Source: Pseudomonadales bacterium (lineage in GTDB: Bacteria; Pseudomonadota; Gammaproteobacteria; Pseudomonadales; Halieaceae). Taken from it: a stretch of 64,000 nucleotides of DNA. A model generated the notes under the pieces. It saw only the letters and a program-made list of their open reading frames with translations, was not told where the DNA came from and did no database searches. The translations under genes were made by a program, and so were the position numbers. Below are positions 43,186-51,727 of this stretch, piece after piece. The stretch spans positions 248,001 to 312,000 of the forward strand of contig JACKNV010000001.1 of NCBI GenBank assembly GCA_024234735.1, given 5' to 3'. Positions within the stretch are counted from its first letter, which is position 1; each line of letters starts with the position of its first letter.

Positions 43186-43685
43186 TCGTTCCTGCCGGGC
43201 TCGCGCCCGTCGATCAACTGGCGCCTGGCCCGCGCGATACGGCTCATTATCGTTCCCACCGGCACCTCCAGTATGTCGGCGGCCTCGGCGTATGTCTTGC
43301 CCTCGATGGCGACCAGGGTCAGCGCCAGTCGTTGCTCGGCTGGCAGCGTGTCCAGAGCGGCGGTGACGGCTTGCAGTTCCCGCTGGCTGGCGGCCGCCTG
43401 CTCTGCGGAAACCCCGTCGTCATCGTTGTCCACTGCCAGTTGCGGGTATCGCTGGCGCACGTCCCTGGCGCGAACCTCGTCTATCCAGGCATTCTTGCAG
43501 ACCCTGTAGGCCCATTTGGCAACATGGGCATCTGCGGGCATGCCCTTTTCCAGAACGCGCTCCACTGTTGCCTGTAGCAGATCATCGCCATCGGCCATAT
43601 TGCCCGTCAGCGAGATACAGAATTTACGCAATCCGCCCAGCTCTGCGAGCAGTGCCTCGCGTTGGGAATCGCTGAGCAATGGCAT
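43182..43685 (-). CDS. ECF sigma factor
   Basis: The 167-residue protein has sigma region 2 (NMADGDDLLQATVERVLEKG) and region 4 (LPAEQRLALTLVAIEGKTYAEAADILEVP...), and no other domain. ATG 43685 follows AGGAATAGG. Its own promoter region carries GGAAT-N17-CGTC on the minus strand, the same motif that precedes the divergent S8 protease gene, so it probably autoregulates and controls the protease. The partner anti-sigma factor is encoded next. Specific signal unknown. Confidence 0.93.
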   Translation of the reverse strand: MPLLSDSQREALLAELGGLRKFCISLTGNMADGDDLLQATVERVLEKGMPADAHVAKWAYRVCKNAWIDEVRARDVRQRYPQLAVDNDDDGVSAEQAAASQRELQAVTAALDTLPAEQRLALTLVAIEGKTYAEAADILEVPVGTIMSRIARARRQLIDGREPGRNE

Positions 43686-43708
43686 CCTATTCCTGCTATC
43701 ATGTGGGT

Positions 43709-43734
43709 GACGTTTGAGGGCCGGATTCTATTCC
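43709..43734 (-). promoter_or_regulatory. Candidate ECF promoter of the sigma gene
   Basis: On the minus strand GGAAT (43734-43730) and CGTC (43712-43709) are spaced by 17 bases, 24 bases before ATG 43685. The motif pair is shared with the divergent gene. Confidence 0.6.
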
Positions 43735-43741
43735 ATTTACG

Positions 43742-43768
43742 GGAATTATTCCTGGCGCTGAACGTCTA
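43742..43768 (+). promoter_or_regulatory. Candidate ECF promoter of the S8 protease gene
   Basis: GGAAT (43742-43746), 16-base spacer, CGTCTA (43763-43768), about 43 bases before ATG 43812. It matches the element upstream of the sigma gene. Confidence 0.6.
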
Positions 43769-43811
43769 CAAAGTGTGCTGCAGCTGTGTGGCATCTTGCT
43801 GACGGGGCTCA

Positions 43812-45677
43812 ATGGTGGCATCTAACATGCTGAAAAGTAAAGAGATTGGTTTCCGCTTCCTGGCGGTGCTCGGGCTCGCGCGCAGGCTCCGCAGTATTGC
43901 CCTGGGCGCGCTCCTGCTGCTGCCCGGACTCGCCCTGTCACAGACGCTCAGCCTGGGCGGCCCGCCGGACGAGGTGGTCGAGGAGCAGGTTGAGGATACT
44001 GTCGAGGAGCAGGCGGAAGAGAGCCTGCAGGAAAGTGTCGAGGACCGGGTCGAGGAGCGGGTGCTGAGCCTGGGTGATGCCGGCTACGAGGCGTATCTGG
44101 AGCAGAAGCTCGAAGAGGAAGCCGAGCAGAGCGTAGAGGAGGATGTAGAGGAGTCGGTCCAGGAAGCGATCAACGACAATATCGAAGTGACCCTGGAAGG
44201 CAACATAGAGGACGAAATCGAGCAGGATGTCGAGGAAACCATCGACGACCTGGTCAGCGAGAGTGTGGAAGGTTCGGTCGAGGAGCGTATAGAGGAATCG
44301 GTAGCGGAAACCCTCACTGATTCGGTGGAGTCCAGCCTGGAGAGTACGGTTGAGGACGAATTGACCGCCAGTGTTGAGCAGGGCGTGGAAGACAGCGTCG
44401 ACTCGGCAGTTGAGGAGGAGGTTGCCGTCAGCGTCGAACAGGGCGTGGAGGACCGTGTCGAAGTGACGGTTGAAGAGGAAGTTGCCGTCAATGTAGAGCA
44501 GGGCATGGAAACCGCGGTGGAGACTGCCGTCGAGGTCGGGGTCGAGGGTCAACTCGCCATGAACGTGGAGGAGCGACTGGAAGATACCATCGACCAGATC
44601 ATCGAGAGAATCGAGGTCGATGAGAGCCGCATCCAGAAGGACCAGTGGCTGGTGATGGCGGCGCCGGAGGTATTCGAACAGTTGGCTGCCGAGGGCTACC
44701 TGTTTGCCACTGTCACCGAATTGCCGGGTATGGGCCTGCGCCTGGCAGAAGTTGCCGCGCCTTCCAGTTTCGATATTTCCAAGGTGCGCCAGGGGGTGAT
44801 CGATGTGGTGGGCAGCGACAAGGCGGAGGTCGACCTCAATCACATCTATACCGCGGGTGACCGGGTAAGTGACCAGGGTGAAGTCGGAGTCGATCCTCGT
44901 GCGGCTATCGGCTTGCCGGAAGGCATGGATCAGCTTTCCCTGCGGATCGGTATGATCGACAGTTCTGTGGACCTGACCCACCCGGCCCTGGCCGGGGCCC
45001 ATATCCAGTCGCGCTCCTTCACCTCAGATGGCGCTGTCCAGCCCAATTTTCACGGCACGGCCATCGCCTCGATAATCGCCGCCAACGGAGCGGATTTCGT
45101 CGGCATTGCACCCCGGTCCGAGTTGTATGCGGCCGGTGTCTTCGAAGAGGATCCCGAGCGCGGTGAAATCGCCAGCACGGTGAGCCTGGTGCGGGCGCTG
45201 GACTGGCTGATATCTTCCGGGGTTGATGTGGTCAATGTCAGTCTTGCCGGCCCTCCCAACAGGCTGCTGGAGGCTGCGCTGCAGCGGGCAGCCGAGCGCG
45301 ATGTGATGATCCTGGCCGCGGCGGGTAATGGCGGCCCGGTGGCAGAGCCGATGTACCCGGCGGCTTATCCCACGGTCGTGGCCGTTACCGCGGTCGACTC
45401 CGCAGGGCGGGTGTTTCGCCTGGCCAACCGCGGGGAGTACCTGGATATATCCGCTCCGGGAGTGGGGATGCGCCATGCCAGGGCTGGCGGTGGTTACGCC
45501 GCCTCTTCGGGAACGTCGTTCGCGGTACCCTTCGCCACGGCGACGGTGGCTCGCCTGCGGGCATTGCAGCCGGGCAGCGACGTACTGGCCATGTTGTACG
45601 CGTCTGCCCAGGACCTGGGCCCACCAGGGCGGGACAGTATTTACGGCTACGGCCTGTTGCGCCCTGAAAAGACCTGA
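43812..45677 (+). CDS. S8 serine protease with long four-residue repeat
   Basis: A 621-residue protein: signal segment (about 26-44), then a remarkable region (residues 56-264) where every fourth residue is hydrophobic (V, I, L, A or M) and the others are mostly Glu, Asp, Ser and Thr (VEEQ VEDT VEEQ, later VEEE VAVS VEQG). The phase stays at multiples of four throughout, with one Gly/Tyr interruption near 88-92. The subtilisin-like domain follows: Asp383 in IGMIDSSVD, His414 in FHGTAIAS, Asn506 and Ser569 in GTSFAVP. A secreted or outer-surface protease is implied. The gene diverges from its likely ECF regulator. Start could also be ATG 43827. Confidence 0.9.
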   Translation: MVASNMLKSKEIGFRFLAVLGLARRLRSIALGALLLLPGLALSQTLSLGGPPDEVVEEQVEDTVEEQAEESLQESVEDRVEERVLSLGDAGYEAYLEQKLEEEAEQSVEEDVEESVQEAINDNIEVTLEGNIEDEIEQDVEETIDDLVSESVEGSVEERIEESVAETLTDSVESSLESTVEDELTASVEQGVEDSVDSAVEEEVAVSVEQGVEDRVEVTVEEEVAVNVEQGMETAVETAVEVGVEGQLAMNVEERLEDTIDQIIERIEVDESRIQKDQWLVMAAPEVFEQLAAEGYLFATVTELPGMGLRLAEVAAPSSFDISKVRQGVIDVVGSDKAEVDLNHIYTAGDRVSDQGEVGVDPRAAIGLPEGMDQLSLRIGMIDSSVDLTHPALAGAHIQSRSFTSDGAVQPNFHGTAIASIIAANGADFVGIAPRSELYAAGVFEEDPERGEIASTVSLVRALDWLISSGVDVVNVSLAGPPNRLLEAALQRAAERDVMILAAAGNGGPVAEPMYPAAYPTVVAVTAVDSAGRVFRLANRGEYLDISAPGVGMRHARAGGGYAASSGTSFAVPFATATVARLRALQPGSDVLAMLYASAQDLGPPGRDSIYGYGLLRPEKT

Positions 45678-46610
45678 TCACCAGGTGTAAAAGAAGCGGG
45701 TACCTACCAGAGTCTGGTCGTAGGCAGCCGGCGGATAGTTGGAATCGTAGTCCGCATAGCCGGCAAAAAACTGTATAGCTCCCCTGGCGAAAACCGGAAT
45801 CTGGTAATCGACCCGCAGGCGGTTGCGCTGGTCATGGCGTTTTTCACCGATGCTGGGGGTGTCGGACTGGTACTTGCGGTCCTCGTACCGCCAGGCCAGC
45901 TCCAGTTTGGTCAGTCTCGAGAACAGCTCAAAGCGCTGGATGAAACGCAGTTTTACCGCATTGGAGAGGTAATCGTACTGGTCTGCGCGGGCGTTTTCAT
46001 TCCGGTAGCGGTAACCGAAATTAAAGTAAGTGCGTAGTCCGCGCACGAAAAAGTACAGGTCGCCTTCGCCGGCGTGCGTGGTAGCATCGCGCGCCTCCTG
46101 ATTTTGTATGGTTTTGTCGGAGTAGACATAGGCGCCGCGAGCAAACCAGCGCTTCGACAGGAAGCCGGAAACATACGGTGAATACCGTGACAACTGCAGG
46201 AACTGGCTGCCATCCAGGCGGGAGTCGATGTAATACAGGGTGATCCCGGGATTCATGCCAGCGTAGCTAACGTTGAGGTCCAGCCCGAACATATGGGTCT
46301 GCCGGTCCACCTCGGAGAACTCCCGATAATTGCTGGAGCTAAAATCATAGGTCAGGGCGGCGTTGGCGCTGCCGGAAAGGGGCTGCTTGAGTGCGAAACC
46401 TGCATCCAGGGTGAGGGCGTAGTCCCCCTGGCTGGATGTCACGTCCACTTCGTCCACCGAGACGTTGCTGTCGTACTCGACCCCCACACCGAGTTCAGCA
46501 GACCATTGGCGGCCGCCATTCTCCTCAGCTGCCACGGGCGTGCTCCAGACCGGGCAAAGCCAGGCCAGCACCAGAGCGGCCAGTCGAATCCGGCGGGAAA
46601 GCCGTGGCAT
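45678..46610 (-). CDS. Outer-membrane beta-barrel protein
   Basis: ATG 46610 has AAGGAA seven bases upstream. The 310-residue product has a signal peptide (MPRLSRRIRLAALVLAW to AAE) and a mature protein made of alternating aromatic strands such as GVGVEYDSNVSVDEV, FNFGYRYRNENARADQ and AIQFFAGYADYDSN, ending in FFYTW, as barrels do. An upstream ORF extension is GC-rich noise. It is tail-to-tail with the S8 protease (no spacer). The related barrel at 52285 in the export cluster has the same look. It may be a pore for surface export, but nothing specific is shown. Confidence 0.78.
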   Translation of the reverse strand: MPRLSRRIRLAALVLAWLCPVWSTPVAAEENGGRQWSAELGVGVEYDSNVSVDEVDVTSSQGDYALTLDAGFALKQPLSGSANAALTYDFSSSNYREFSEVDRQTHMFGLDLNVSYAGMNPGITLYYIDSRLDGSQFLQLSRYSPYVSGFLSKRWFARGAYVYSDKTIQNQEARDATTHAGEGDLYFFVRGLRTYFNFGYRYRNENARADQYDYLSNAVKLRFIQRFELFSRLTKLELAWRYEDRKYQSDTPSIGEKRHDQRNRLRVDYQIPVFARGAIQFFAGYADYDSNYPPAAYDQTLVGTRFFYTW

Positions 46611-46875
46611 GCAGTATTCCTTGCAGGGCGGGTAGATTTGAGCCTGCAGACTAACCAGAACCCGGGCCCGCCTCAAGTCGCCTTTGCTCTTGGCGAGGTA
46701 GTCGTGCGAGGCCTGCCGGGCGGGTCGGGGCCGAGGGCGGCCCTTCGGGTCGCCGCGAGCCGGTTTGCCTGCTAAGCCTGTATCCCATAGCCTGTTTCTT
46801 GCTAACATGCTTATTTCCGGAGCCATATCGCCTGCCCCGGGGAGTGCGCAACTGCAATCACACTAGGAACAGCCC

Positions 46876-47304
46876 ATGCCCCAGCCCACCACCATTAAAG
46901 ACTGCATGCGTCGCAAGCCGCTGACGATCAACCAGGAGGCCAATCTGGTCGAGGCCATAGAGCTTATCTTTGAGTACAAACTAACCGGCCTGACTGTGAC
47001 GGATACCTCTGGGCAGGTGGTTGGCATCCTCTCCGAACTGGATTGTATCAAGGCCGTTCTCAATGCGATCTACAATGATGGTGATCCTGAGTATTCGCGG
47101 GTCTGTGACGTCATGTGTAAGGAGGTAGTGTCCTGTCATCCCGATGAAAATATCGTACAGGTGGCTGACTCCATGCTGCAGAGCCGGCAACGGCGCCGGC
47201 CGGTCATCGAAGATGGCAGGCTGGTCGGTCAGGTAAGTTCGAGCAATATACTCTGGGCGCTGATGGAGCATTCCCGGCGCAAGGTCCTCGCCAGGCCCCG
47301 CTAG
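46876..47304 (+). CDS. CBS-domain protein
   Basis: The 142-residue product is two CBS motifs in tandem: MRRKPLTINQEANLVEAIEL with GLTVTDTSGQVVGILSELD, and CKEVVSCHPDENIVQVADS with RRPVIEDGRLVGQVSSSNIL. CBS pairs bind adenosine nucleotides and act as energy sensors. There is no attached effector domain. It is followed by a DUF3144 gene and the nucleotide-sugar dehydrogenase. Partner and ligand are unknown. Confidence 0.9.
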   Translation: MPQPTTIKDCMRRKPLTINQEANLVEAIELIFEYKLTGLTVTDTSGQVVGILSELDCIKAVLNAIYNDGDPEYSRVCDVMCKEVVSCHPDENIVQVADSMLQSRQRRRPVIEDGRLVGQVSSSNILWALMEHSRRKVLARPR

Positions 47305-47360
47305 AAGGGCTACAGTGTACTGGCAGCATCCGCAACTCACTATCAGGACAATAACCGTCA

Positions 47361-47618
47361 ATGGCTCAATCAGATGAAGAATCTCATGCGCAGTGTTTGC
47401 AGCGTTTTCTCGACCTTGCCAATGCCATTAACGCCGAGGGAGTGGACACGCGTGTGGTGTCCTCCGGCCTGATGACCGCCTCGGCTATTTACGCGACCTA
47501 TACTCTGGCAGGTAATGAAGGCAGCCTCACCGACAAGGGCACTGCCAAGCTCGCCGAGGCCTATAAACAACAGGTAGACCAGGTGCAGCAGGCGAAGCGG
47601 GCCCGTAGCCAGCAATAA
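47361..47618 (+). CDS. DUF3144 family protein
   Basis: A small 85-residue cytoplasmic protein, MAQSDEESHAQCLQRF, with LANAINAEGVDTRVVSSGLMTASAIYATY, matching DUF3144. It is helical and has no signal. The family is short, gammaproteobacterial and of unknown function. It lies between the CBS protein and the sugar dehydrogenase, but the gene spacing (57 and 28 bases) allows co-transcription. Confidence 0.82.
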   Translation: MAQSDEESHAQCLQRFLDLANAINAEGVDTRVVSSGLMTASAIYATYTLAGNEGSLTDKGTAKLAEAYKQQVDQVQQAKRARSQQ

Positions 47619-47646
47619 CCCTGACCTCGACATTACTGGGAAAGCA

Positions 47647-48960
47647 ATGCATACCGATGCAACGATTGCAGTTGTAGGCCTTGGCTATGTGGGGCTACCG
47701 CTGGCAGTGGCTTTCGGATCCAGACGGCCAACCATCGGTTTCGACCTCAATGAAGCAAAGTTGGCATGTTACCGGGCCGGGCGTGATCCCAGCGGTGAGC
47801 TCAGCCCGGGCCAACTGGGCGCGGCCCGGCAGCTTGAGTTCAGTAGCGATCCCGGCGCGCTGGCACGGGCCACCTTTATCATTGTCGTCGTTCCTACCCC
47901 TATCGACCCGACTCGGCGTCCCGATCTGGGCGCGCTCACCGCGGCATGCCGCACCGTGGGTAAGCACTTGTGCGAAGGGGCTACTGTTGTTTTTGAATCC
48001 ACGGTTTATCCCGGGTGCACCGAAGAGGTGTGCGTGCCGATTCTGGAAGAATGTTCCGGGCTGGCATGGGCAGGCAGGGGCGGCGCCAGGGGGGAGAGCG
48101 GTTTCTACGTGGGCTATTCCCCTGAACGCATCAACCCCGGTGACCGGGAGCATCGCCTGGAAACCATAGTCAAGGTGGTCTCGGGTGACACCCCCGAGAC
48201 CCTGGAGCAGGTGGCCAAGCTGTATGGGGAGGTCGTGAATGCCGGCATCCACCGGACCAGCAGTATCAAGGTGGCGGAGGCTGCCAAGGTGATCGAAAAT
48301 ACTCAGCGCGACCTCAATATCGCCCTGATGAACGAACTTGCAATCATCTTCAACCGCCTGGGTATTGATACTTCCGAAATTCTGGAAGCGGCAGGCACCA
48401 AATGGAACTTCCTGCCCTTTCGCCCCGGGCTGGTGGGCGGGCACTGCATTGGTGTCGATCCCTACTACCTGACTTACAAAGCCGAGGCGGTCGGTTACCA
48501 TCCACAGGTGATCCTGGCCGGGCGCAAGACCAACGATAATATGGGGAAGTTCGTCGCCGAGCAGACGGTCAAGCGCCTGGTCGCCCTGGGGCACCCGGTA
48601 AGCGGGGCAAAAGTGACGATTCTGGGGGTGACTTTCAAGGAAGATTGTCCCGATCTGCGCAATTCTCGAGTGGTCGATATCATCGCCGAACTACAGGATT
48701 ACTGCTGCGATGTGCAGGTACATGACCCGTTGGCGGATGCTGCGGATGCGCGTTCCGAGTACGGTATCGACTTGTTGCCCATGGAGGATCTTGCCTCAGC
48801 CCATGCGGTTATTCTTGCGGTGCCTCACAAGGCATACCGGGCTAAGAGCCCCGCCGACTTTCACCGGATGATGCTCAGGGGAGGCATTCTGATGGATGTG
48901 AAGTCCGTCGTCGATGCCGAGTCGTTGCGCGCCTTGGGAACAAGTGTTTGGCGTTTGTAG
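47647..48960 (+). CDS. UDP-sugar 6-dehydrogenase (WbpO/TviB-like)
   Basis: The 437-residue enzyme has the NAD-binding VVGLGYVGLPLAVAFG, the FESTVYPGCTEE block, and the active-site Cys in VGGHCIGVDPYYLTYKAEA. It belongs to the UDP-GlcNAc/UDP-GalNAc 6-dehydrogenase group (Vi polysaccharide TviB and WbpO), making a uronic acid donor by two NAD-dependent oxidations. A uronic acid in the polymer would suit the polysaccharide lyase at 37.3 kb. It is tail-to-tail with the exosortase gene. Exact substrate (GlcNAc vs GalNAc) is not settled by sequence alone. Confidence 0.88.
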   Translation: MHTDATIAVVGLGYVGLPLAVAFGSRRPTIGFDLNEAKLACYRAGRDPSGELSPGQLGAARQLEFSSDPGALARATFIIVVVPTPIDPTRRPDLGALTAACRTVGKHLCEGATVVFESTVYPGCTEEVCVPILEECSGLAWAGRGGARGESGFYVGYSPERINPGDREHRLETIVKVVSGDTPETLEQVAKLYGEVVNAGIHRTSSIKVAEAAKVIENTQRDLNIALMNELAIIFNRLGIDTSEILEAAGTKWNFLPFRPGLVGGHCIGVDPYYLTYKAEAVGYHPQVILAGRKTNDNMGKFVAEQTVKRLVALGHPVSGAKVTILGVTFKEDCPDLRNSRVVDIIAELQDYCCDVQVHDPLADAADARSEYGIDLLPMEDLASAHAVILAVPHKAYRAKSPADFHRMMLRGGILMDVKSVVDAESLRALGTSVWRL

Positions 48961-48965
48961 ATGGG

Positions 48966-50651
48966 CTACCAGTATGACCATTGCTGGGTGGACAGAACGT
49001 ATAGTGACAGTAGCAGGTTGGTTGTCATGTGGGCGATGATGGCGTCCCCGAGTTGGCCTCTGCGGTACCTTGCCCAGGCGTAGGCCATGCCTGCCAGGAT
49101 GCCGGCGGTCCAGTCCCCATGCATTAGGCCAAAAAGTAGTGATGAGATGATAAAAGCGAGCAGGCTAAATCGCAGGTCGCTATTTATTGCCGGTAGCTGA
49201 CCTCCCAGCCTGGCAAGCAGGTAGCCCCGGAACGCCAATTCTTCTGCAAGGGGGACCGTGATCACAGAACCGATGATTCTGAAGGCGATCCAGGTGCAGG
49301 TCAGCGCCAATGGCCACTGTTCGAGCCGAGTCGCGAACACCTGATTCGCCCCGGGTAAGTCGGGGACCAGTATTATCCATATGACGAATACCAGCACCCC
49401 AGCAGAAATTGCTTCAAAGCTGATCCGATATTCCGAAAAGTTATAGATATCGCGGAAATACCATAGGGTAAAGCCTGTCGCGATTACTTTCACTGGATAA
49501 AACGAATCGAAACCAGCTGTTATGGCCCCGATCAGCAGGATGGAGGCCATCAGCACCACGAATGGTATGAGCAGCGCGTCCACCACCCCTGGGGCGGGGT
49601 GCTGTGACGCTTGGGGTCGGGCGCCGGGTAGTGGGCTATGTGTTGTGGCGATTTGTGCGGTTCTAGTAAAGAATGGCGCCTTGTGAAGAGCCCATGCCAG
49701 GCCTATTGCTACTGCGAGAAATGATATCCAGCCCGCATTTGAGTGAAAGCCTGCCAGGGCGATCTGGGGGGATATGGCATCCCCGATTGCAATCAGGGTC
49801 GTAATTCGAAGTACGTTGAAAACCCACATCACGCAAAACCCGATGGGGTAGGCGATGAGTACCTGTGGAAAGCGCAACTCCTTGCGGTAAAGCCACAGGT
49901 ACAGGCTCAGGAAAACTGCGATCAGGGTTATCCCCTCGTATCCAGCACAGGCGTTACTGACCTGGACGACAAAATCGTCAGTGCCAATCAGGCGGTTGGC
50001 GGTGTCGAGAGTCGGGTGCTCGTAAAGCAGTCTCAGGAGGATACTGGAGCCGTACATGGCGCCGCGCGCAAGAGTCGAAGTAAAGCCCTGTAGCCAGAGA
50101 AAAAAGCCTGTTGCTAGCAGCGCCGTGACGGCACTCAGGGCCATTGCTGCCTGTTCCCGCTTGAACAGGGCTTGCCAGTAGTTGGCAGGTGCCAGCGTCA
50201 GCAGTGCGCCAGCCGCGGTTGACAGGCAGAGGGTTGCCCAAAGTGCCAGGGACGGCGATGTAAAACCGGCAAATATCTCTGCCTTTATGGACAAAAAGTA
50301 GGTAAGCAGCAAGAAACAGGCAAAGATAATCAGTTGTGCAACCAGGTAAGCTCCCCAGCTGTGCCTGGATATGACCTTGCGCAACTCCGATAAGTGCAAG
50401 CGAAAACGCGGCCATATCAGCAATAGCAATGCCGCGGGAAAAATCACGATAAAACTGAAGAAGAAATGCCGGTAATCGAATAAGGGGGCCCATACGGAGG
50501 CGAGGGCGGTACTCTTGACAAAGTGATTGCGCAGCCACACCTCGACTAATTCGAACTCGCCCAGGAATAATGCACCAAGCAGTACTACACGCCAGAGGGA
50601 GAGGTCACGCAGGTAACTGGAAGGCCTGCCTGACGTCACGCATTGCACCAC
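48966..50651 (-). CDS. xrtE: Exosortase E fused to a CAAX-type protease
   Basis: A 561-residue multi-pass membrane protein. Exosortase catalytic residues are Cys235 in VSNACAGYEG, Arg282 in NVLRITTL and His303 in FHSNAGW. The C-terminal CPBP/CAAX protease has E470-E471 and R475 (AEELAFR), H511 in FGLMH and H541-N545 in HMTTN. This fusion is the exosortase E/protease of the VPEID-CTERM system, expected to recognise a C-terminal tail and to process it in the membrane. The start codon is GTG 50651 (or 50648), as no ATG fits. A small protein with a suitable tail is encoded divergently at 51071. Confidence 0.92.
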   Translation of the reverse strand: MVQCVTSGRPSSYLRDLSLWRVVLLGALFLGEFELVEVWLRNHFVKSTALASVWAPLFDYRHFFFSFIVIFPAALLLLIWPRFRLHLSELRKVISRHSWGAYLVAQLIIFACFLLLTYFLSIKAEIFAGFTSPSLALWATLCLSTAAGALLTLAPANYWQALFKREQAAMALSAVTALLATGFFLWLQGFTSTLARGAMYGSSILLRLLYEHPTLDTANRLIGTDDFVVQVSNACAGYEGITLIAVFLSLYLWLYRKELRFPQVLIAYPIGFCVMWVFNVLRITTLIAIGDAISPQIALAGFHSNAGWISFLAVAIGLAWALHKAPFFTRTAQIATTHSPLPGARPQASQHPAPGVVDALLIPFVVLMASILLIGAITAGFDSFYPVKVIATGFTLWYFRDIYNFSEYRISFEAISAGVLVFVIWIILVPDLPGANQVFATRLEQWPLALTCTWIAFRIIGSVITVPLAEELAFRGYLLARLGGQLPAINSDLRFSLLAFIISSLLFGLMHGDWTAGILAGMAYAWARYRRGQLGDAIIAHMTTNLLLSLYVLSTQQWSYW

Positions 50652-50829
50652 TGGGTGTTGTTAATAGAATGCTGCCTCATTGCTCATGCGCGCTGTGATA
50701 CGTTGATTTTTGCCGGGCTTTGCGGGGGCATGCCAGCCAGCTCACCGGCGCAATCGTACTTTACGAAAGCCTAACGACCTACCTATATCTCATTGTATTA
50801 GTTTAAAAACTTCCAATCTTTGGAGAACC

Positions 50830-51027
50830 GTGACGCGACTCACAGAATCATATCACCAAGTAAGAATCCAGTTGGAAAAGTACGGCGAAACTGGCTTTAT
50901 GGTGTGGAGCTTGACGACACCCCAGGCTGAACCGAGGGTAGTGGCCGCTGCTGCTGAGGAGTTTGTATATGCCATGTGCGCGTGTATGGCATGGTATTTG
51001 CTTAAGGATATGAGCGATGCTTTGTAA
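50830..51027 (+). CDS. Hypothetical small protein upstream of the exosortase target
   Basis: GTG 50830 follows TGGAG closely and gives 65 residues (VTRLTESYHQVRIQLEKYG...), ending MAWYLLKDMSDAL. It has one weakly hydrophobic part (EFVYAMCACMAWYLL). The stop lies 44 bases before the start of the target gene, so they may form an operon. It may equally be a noncoding leader. The strong ribosome site and the coherent amphipathic start are the only support. Confidence 0.4.
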   Translation: MTRLTESYHQVRIQLEKYGETGFMVWSLTTPQAEPRVVAAAAEEFVYAMCACMAWYLLKDMSDAL

Positions 51028-51070
51028 ATTAACATTACCAATCCCCACAGGGGGGTTTTGGAGGTGTTCC

Positions 51071-51526
51071 ATGTTGCTAGCGGGACTGGTTTTCTGGGTT
51101 GGCGCTGTAACTGCAGAAGATGTGGACAAACGTGCTGCGGGCTCCTTGATGCCGCATGCCTCCATGGTGGTCTCAACCGTTTGGCAAGCCGGTGTGGGGC
51201 TTGAACAGGGTCGTTCCTTCTCGGAGTGCGCGCTTGCACCTGCCTCCACTGATGGCATTTTCAATATTGGCCCCTGTTCTGGTTCTGGTTTCCAGGAAAC
51301 AATGGCACAGCCGGAGGGCGGCTCGCGACTCTTGGCTGGCTATGCCCCCCTTGCTTCATCCACTGCGGGGTTGGTGAGTCTGCACCAAGAAGACATACCC
51401 GGAGATGTGGTCTGGTTACTGGTGGCGACAGTTCTGGGTTTTTGTGTGGTTGCGCGTCGAGGGGCGTCCCCTGCTCCTGATGCGCCCCCGTCAGGCGAGA
51501 CTGAGGCCGCCAGGCAGCCTGGATAG
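51071..51526 (+). CDS. Candidate VPEID-CTERM-type substrate of exosortase E
   Basis: ATG 51071 is seven bases after GGAGG, so the longer ORF from 51017 is not the real start. The 151-residue product has a signal peptide (MLLAGLVFWVGAVTAE), a Gly/Ser-rich mature part with two Cys (ECALAP and GPCSGSG), and the tail DIPGDVVWLLVATVLGF followed by CVVARRG and a hydrophilic Pro-rich end. The position beside xrtE and the acidic-Pro/hydrophobic/Arg layout identify it as a probable substrate. Its tail matches that of the 18768 protein over 11 of 16 residues. The VPEID motif itself is replaced by IPGD. Confidence 0.72.
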   Translation: MLLAGLVFWVGAVTAEDVDKRAAGSLMPHASMVVSTVWQAGVGLEQGRSFSECALAPASTDGIFNIGPCSGSGFQETMAQPEGGSRLLAGYAPLASSTAGLVSLHQEDIPGDVVWLLVATVLGFCVVARRGASPAPDAPPSGETEAARQPG

Positions 51527-51643
51527 TGTTGGTAGGCCCGGCCTGAAGGGGCTGGAAATCGCGGCAGTGGGAACCGTGGTTCGGGGAGAAAACGTCCCGT
51601 ATTTGCCGTGCGGCATGAACTTGTATGAATCCTGCGTTAGCAA

Positions 51644-51671
51644 TTGACTTGGGTTAGCAGCCAGCTATGAT
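51644..51671 (+). promoter_or_regulatory. Sigma-70-type promoter of the polysaccharide export operon
   Basis: TTGACT (51644-51649), 16-base spacer, TATGAT (51666-51671), 56 bases before the export gene at 51728. Confidence 0.6.
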
Positions 51672-51727
51672 TTCCCTATATACTGACAAGTGCCAGGCTA
51701 TAAGTCGAGGCAACATGGGGTACGACA

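Noticed and set aside
43938..45002. Long reverse ORF (354 residues) opposite the tetrad-repeat region
   Set aside because: The periodic codons of the repeat create a stop-free opposite frame; no ribosome site.
51644..51684. Alternative -10 TATACT (51679-51684) for the same TTGACT box
   Set aside because: The spacer would be 29 bases; TATGAT at 16 bases is a better pairing.
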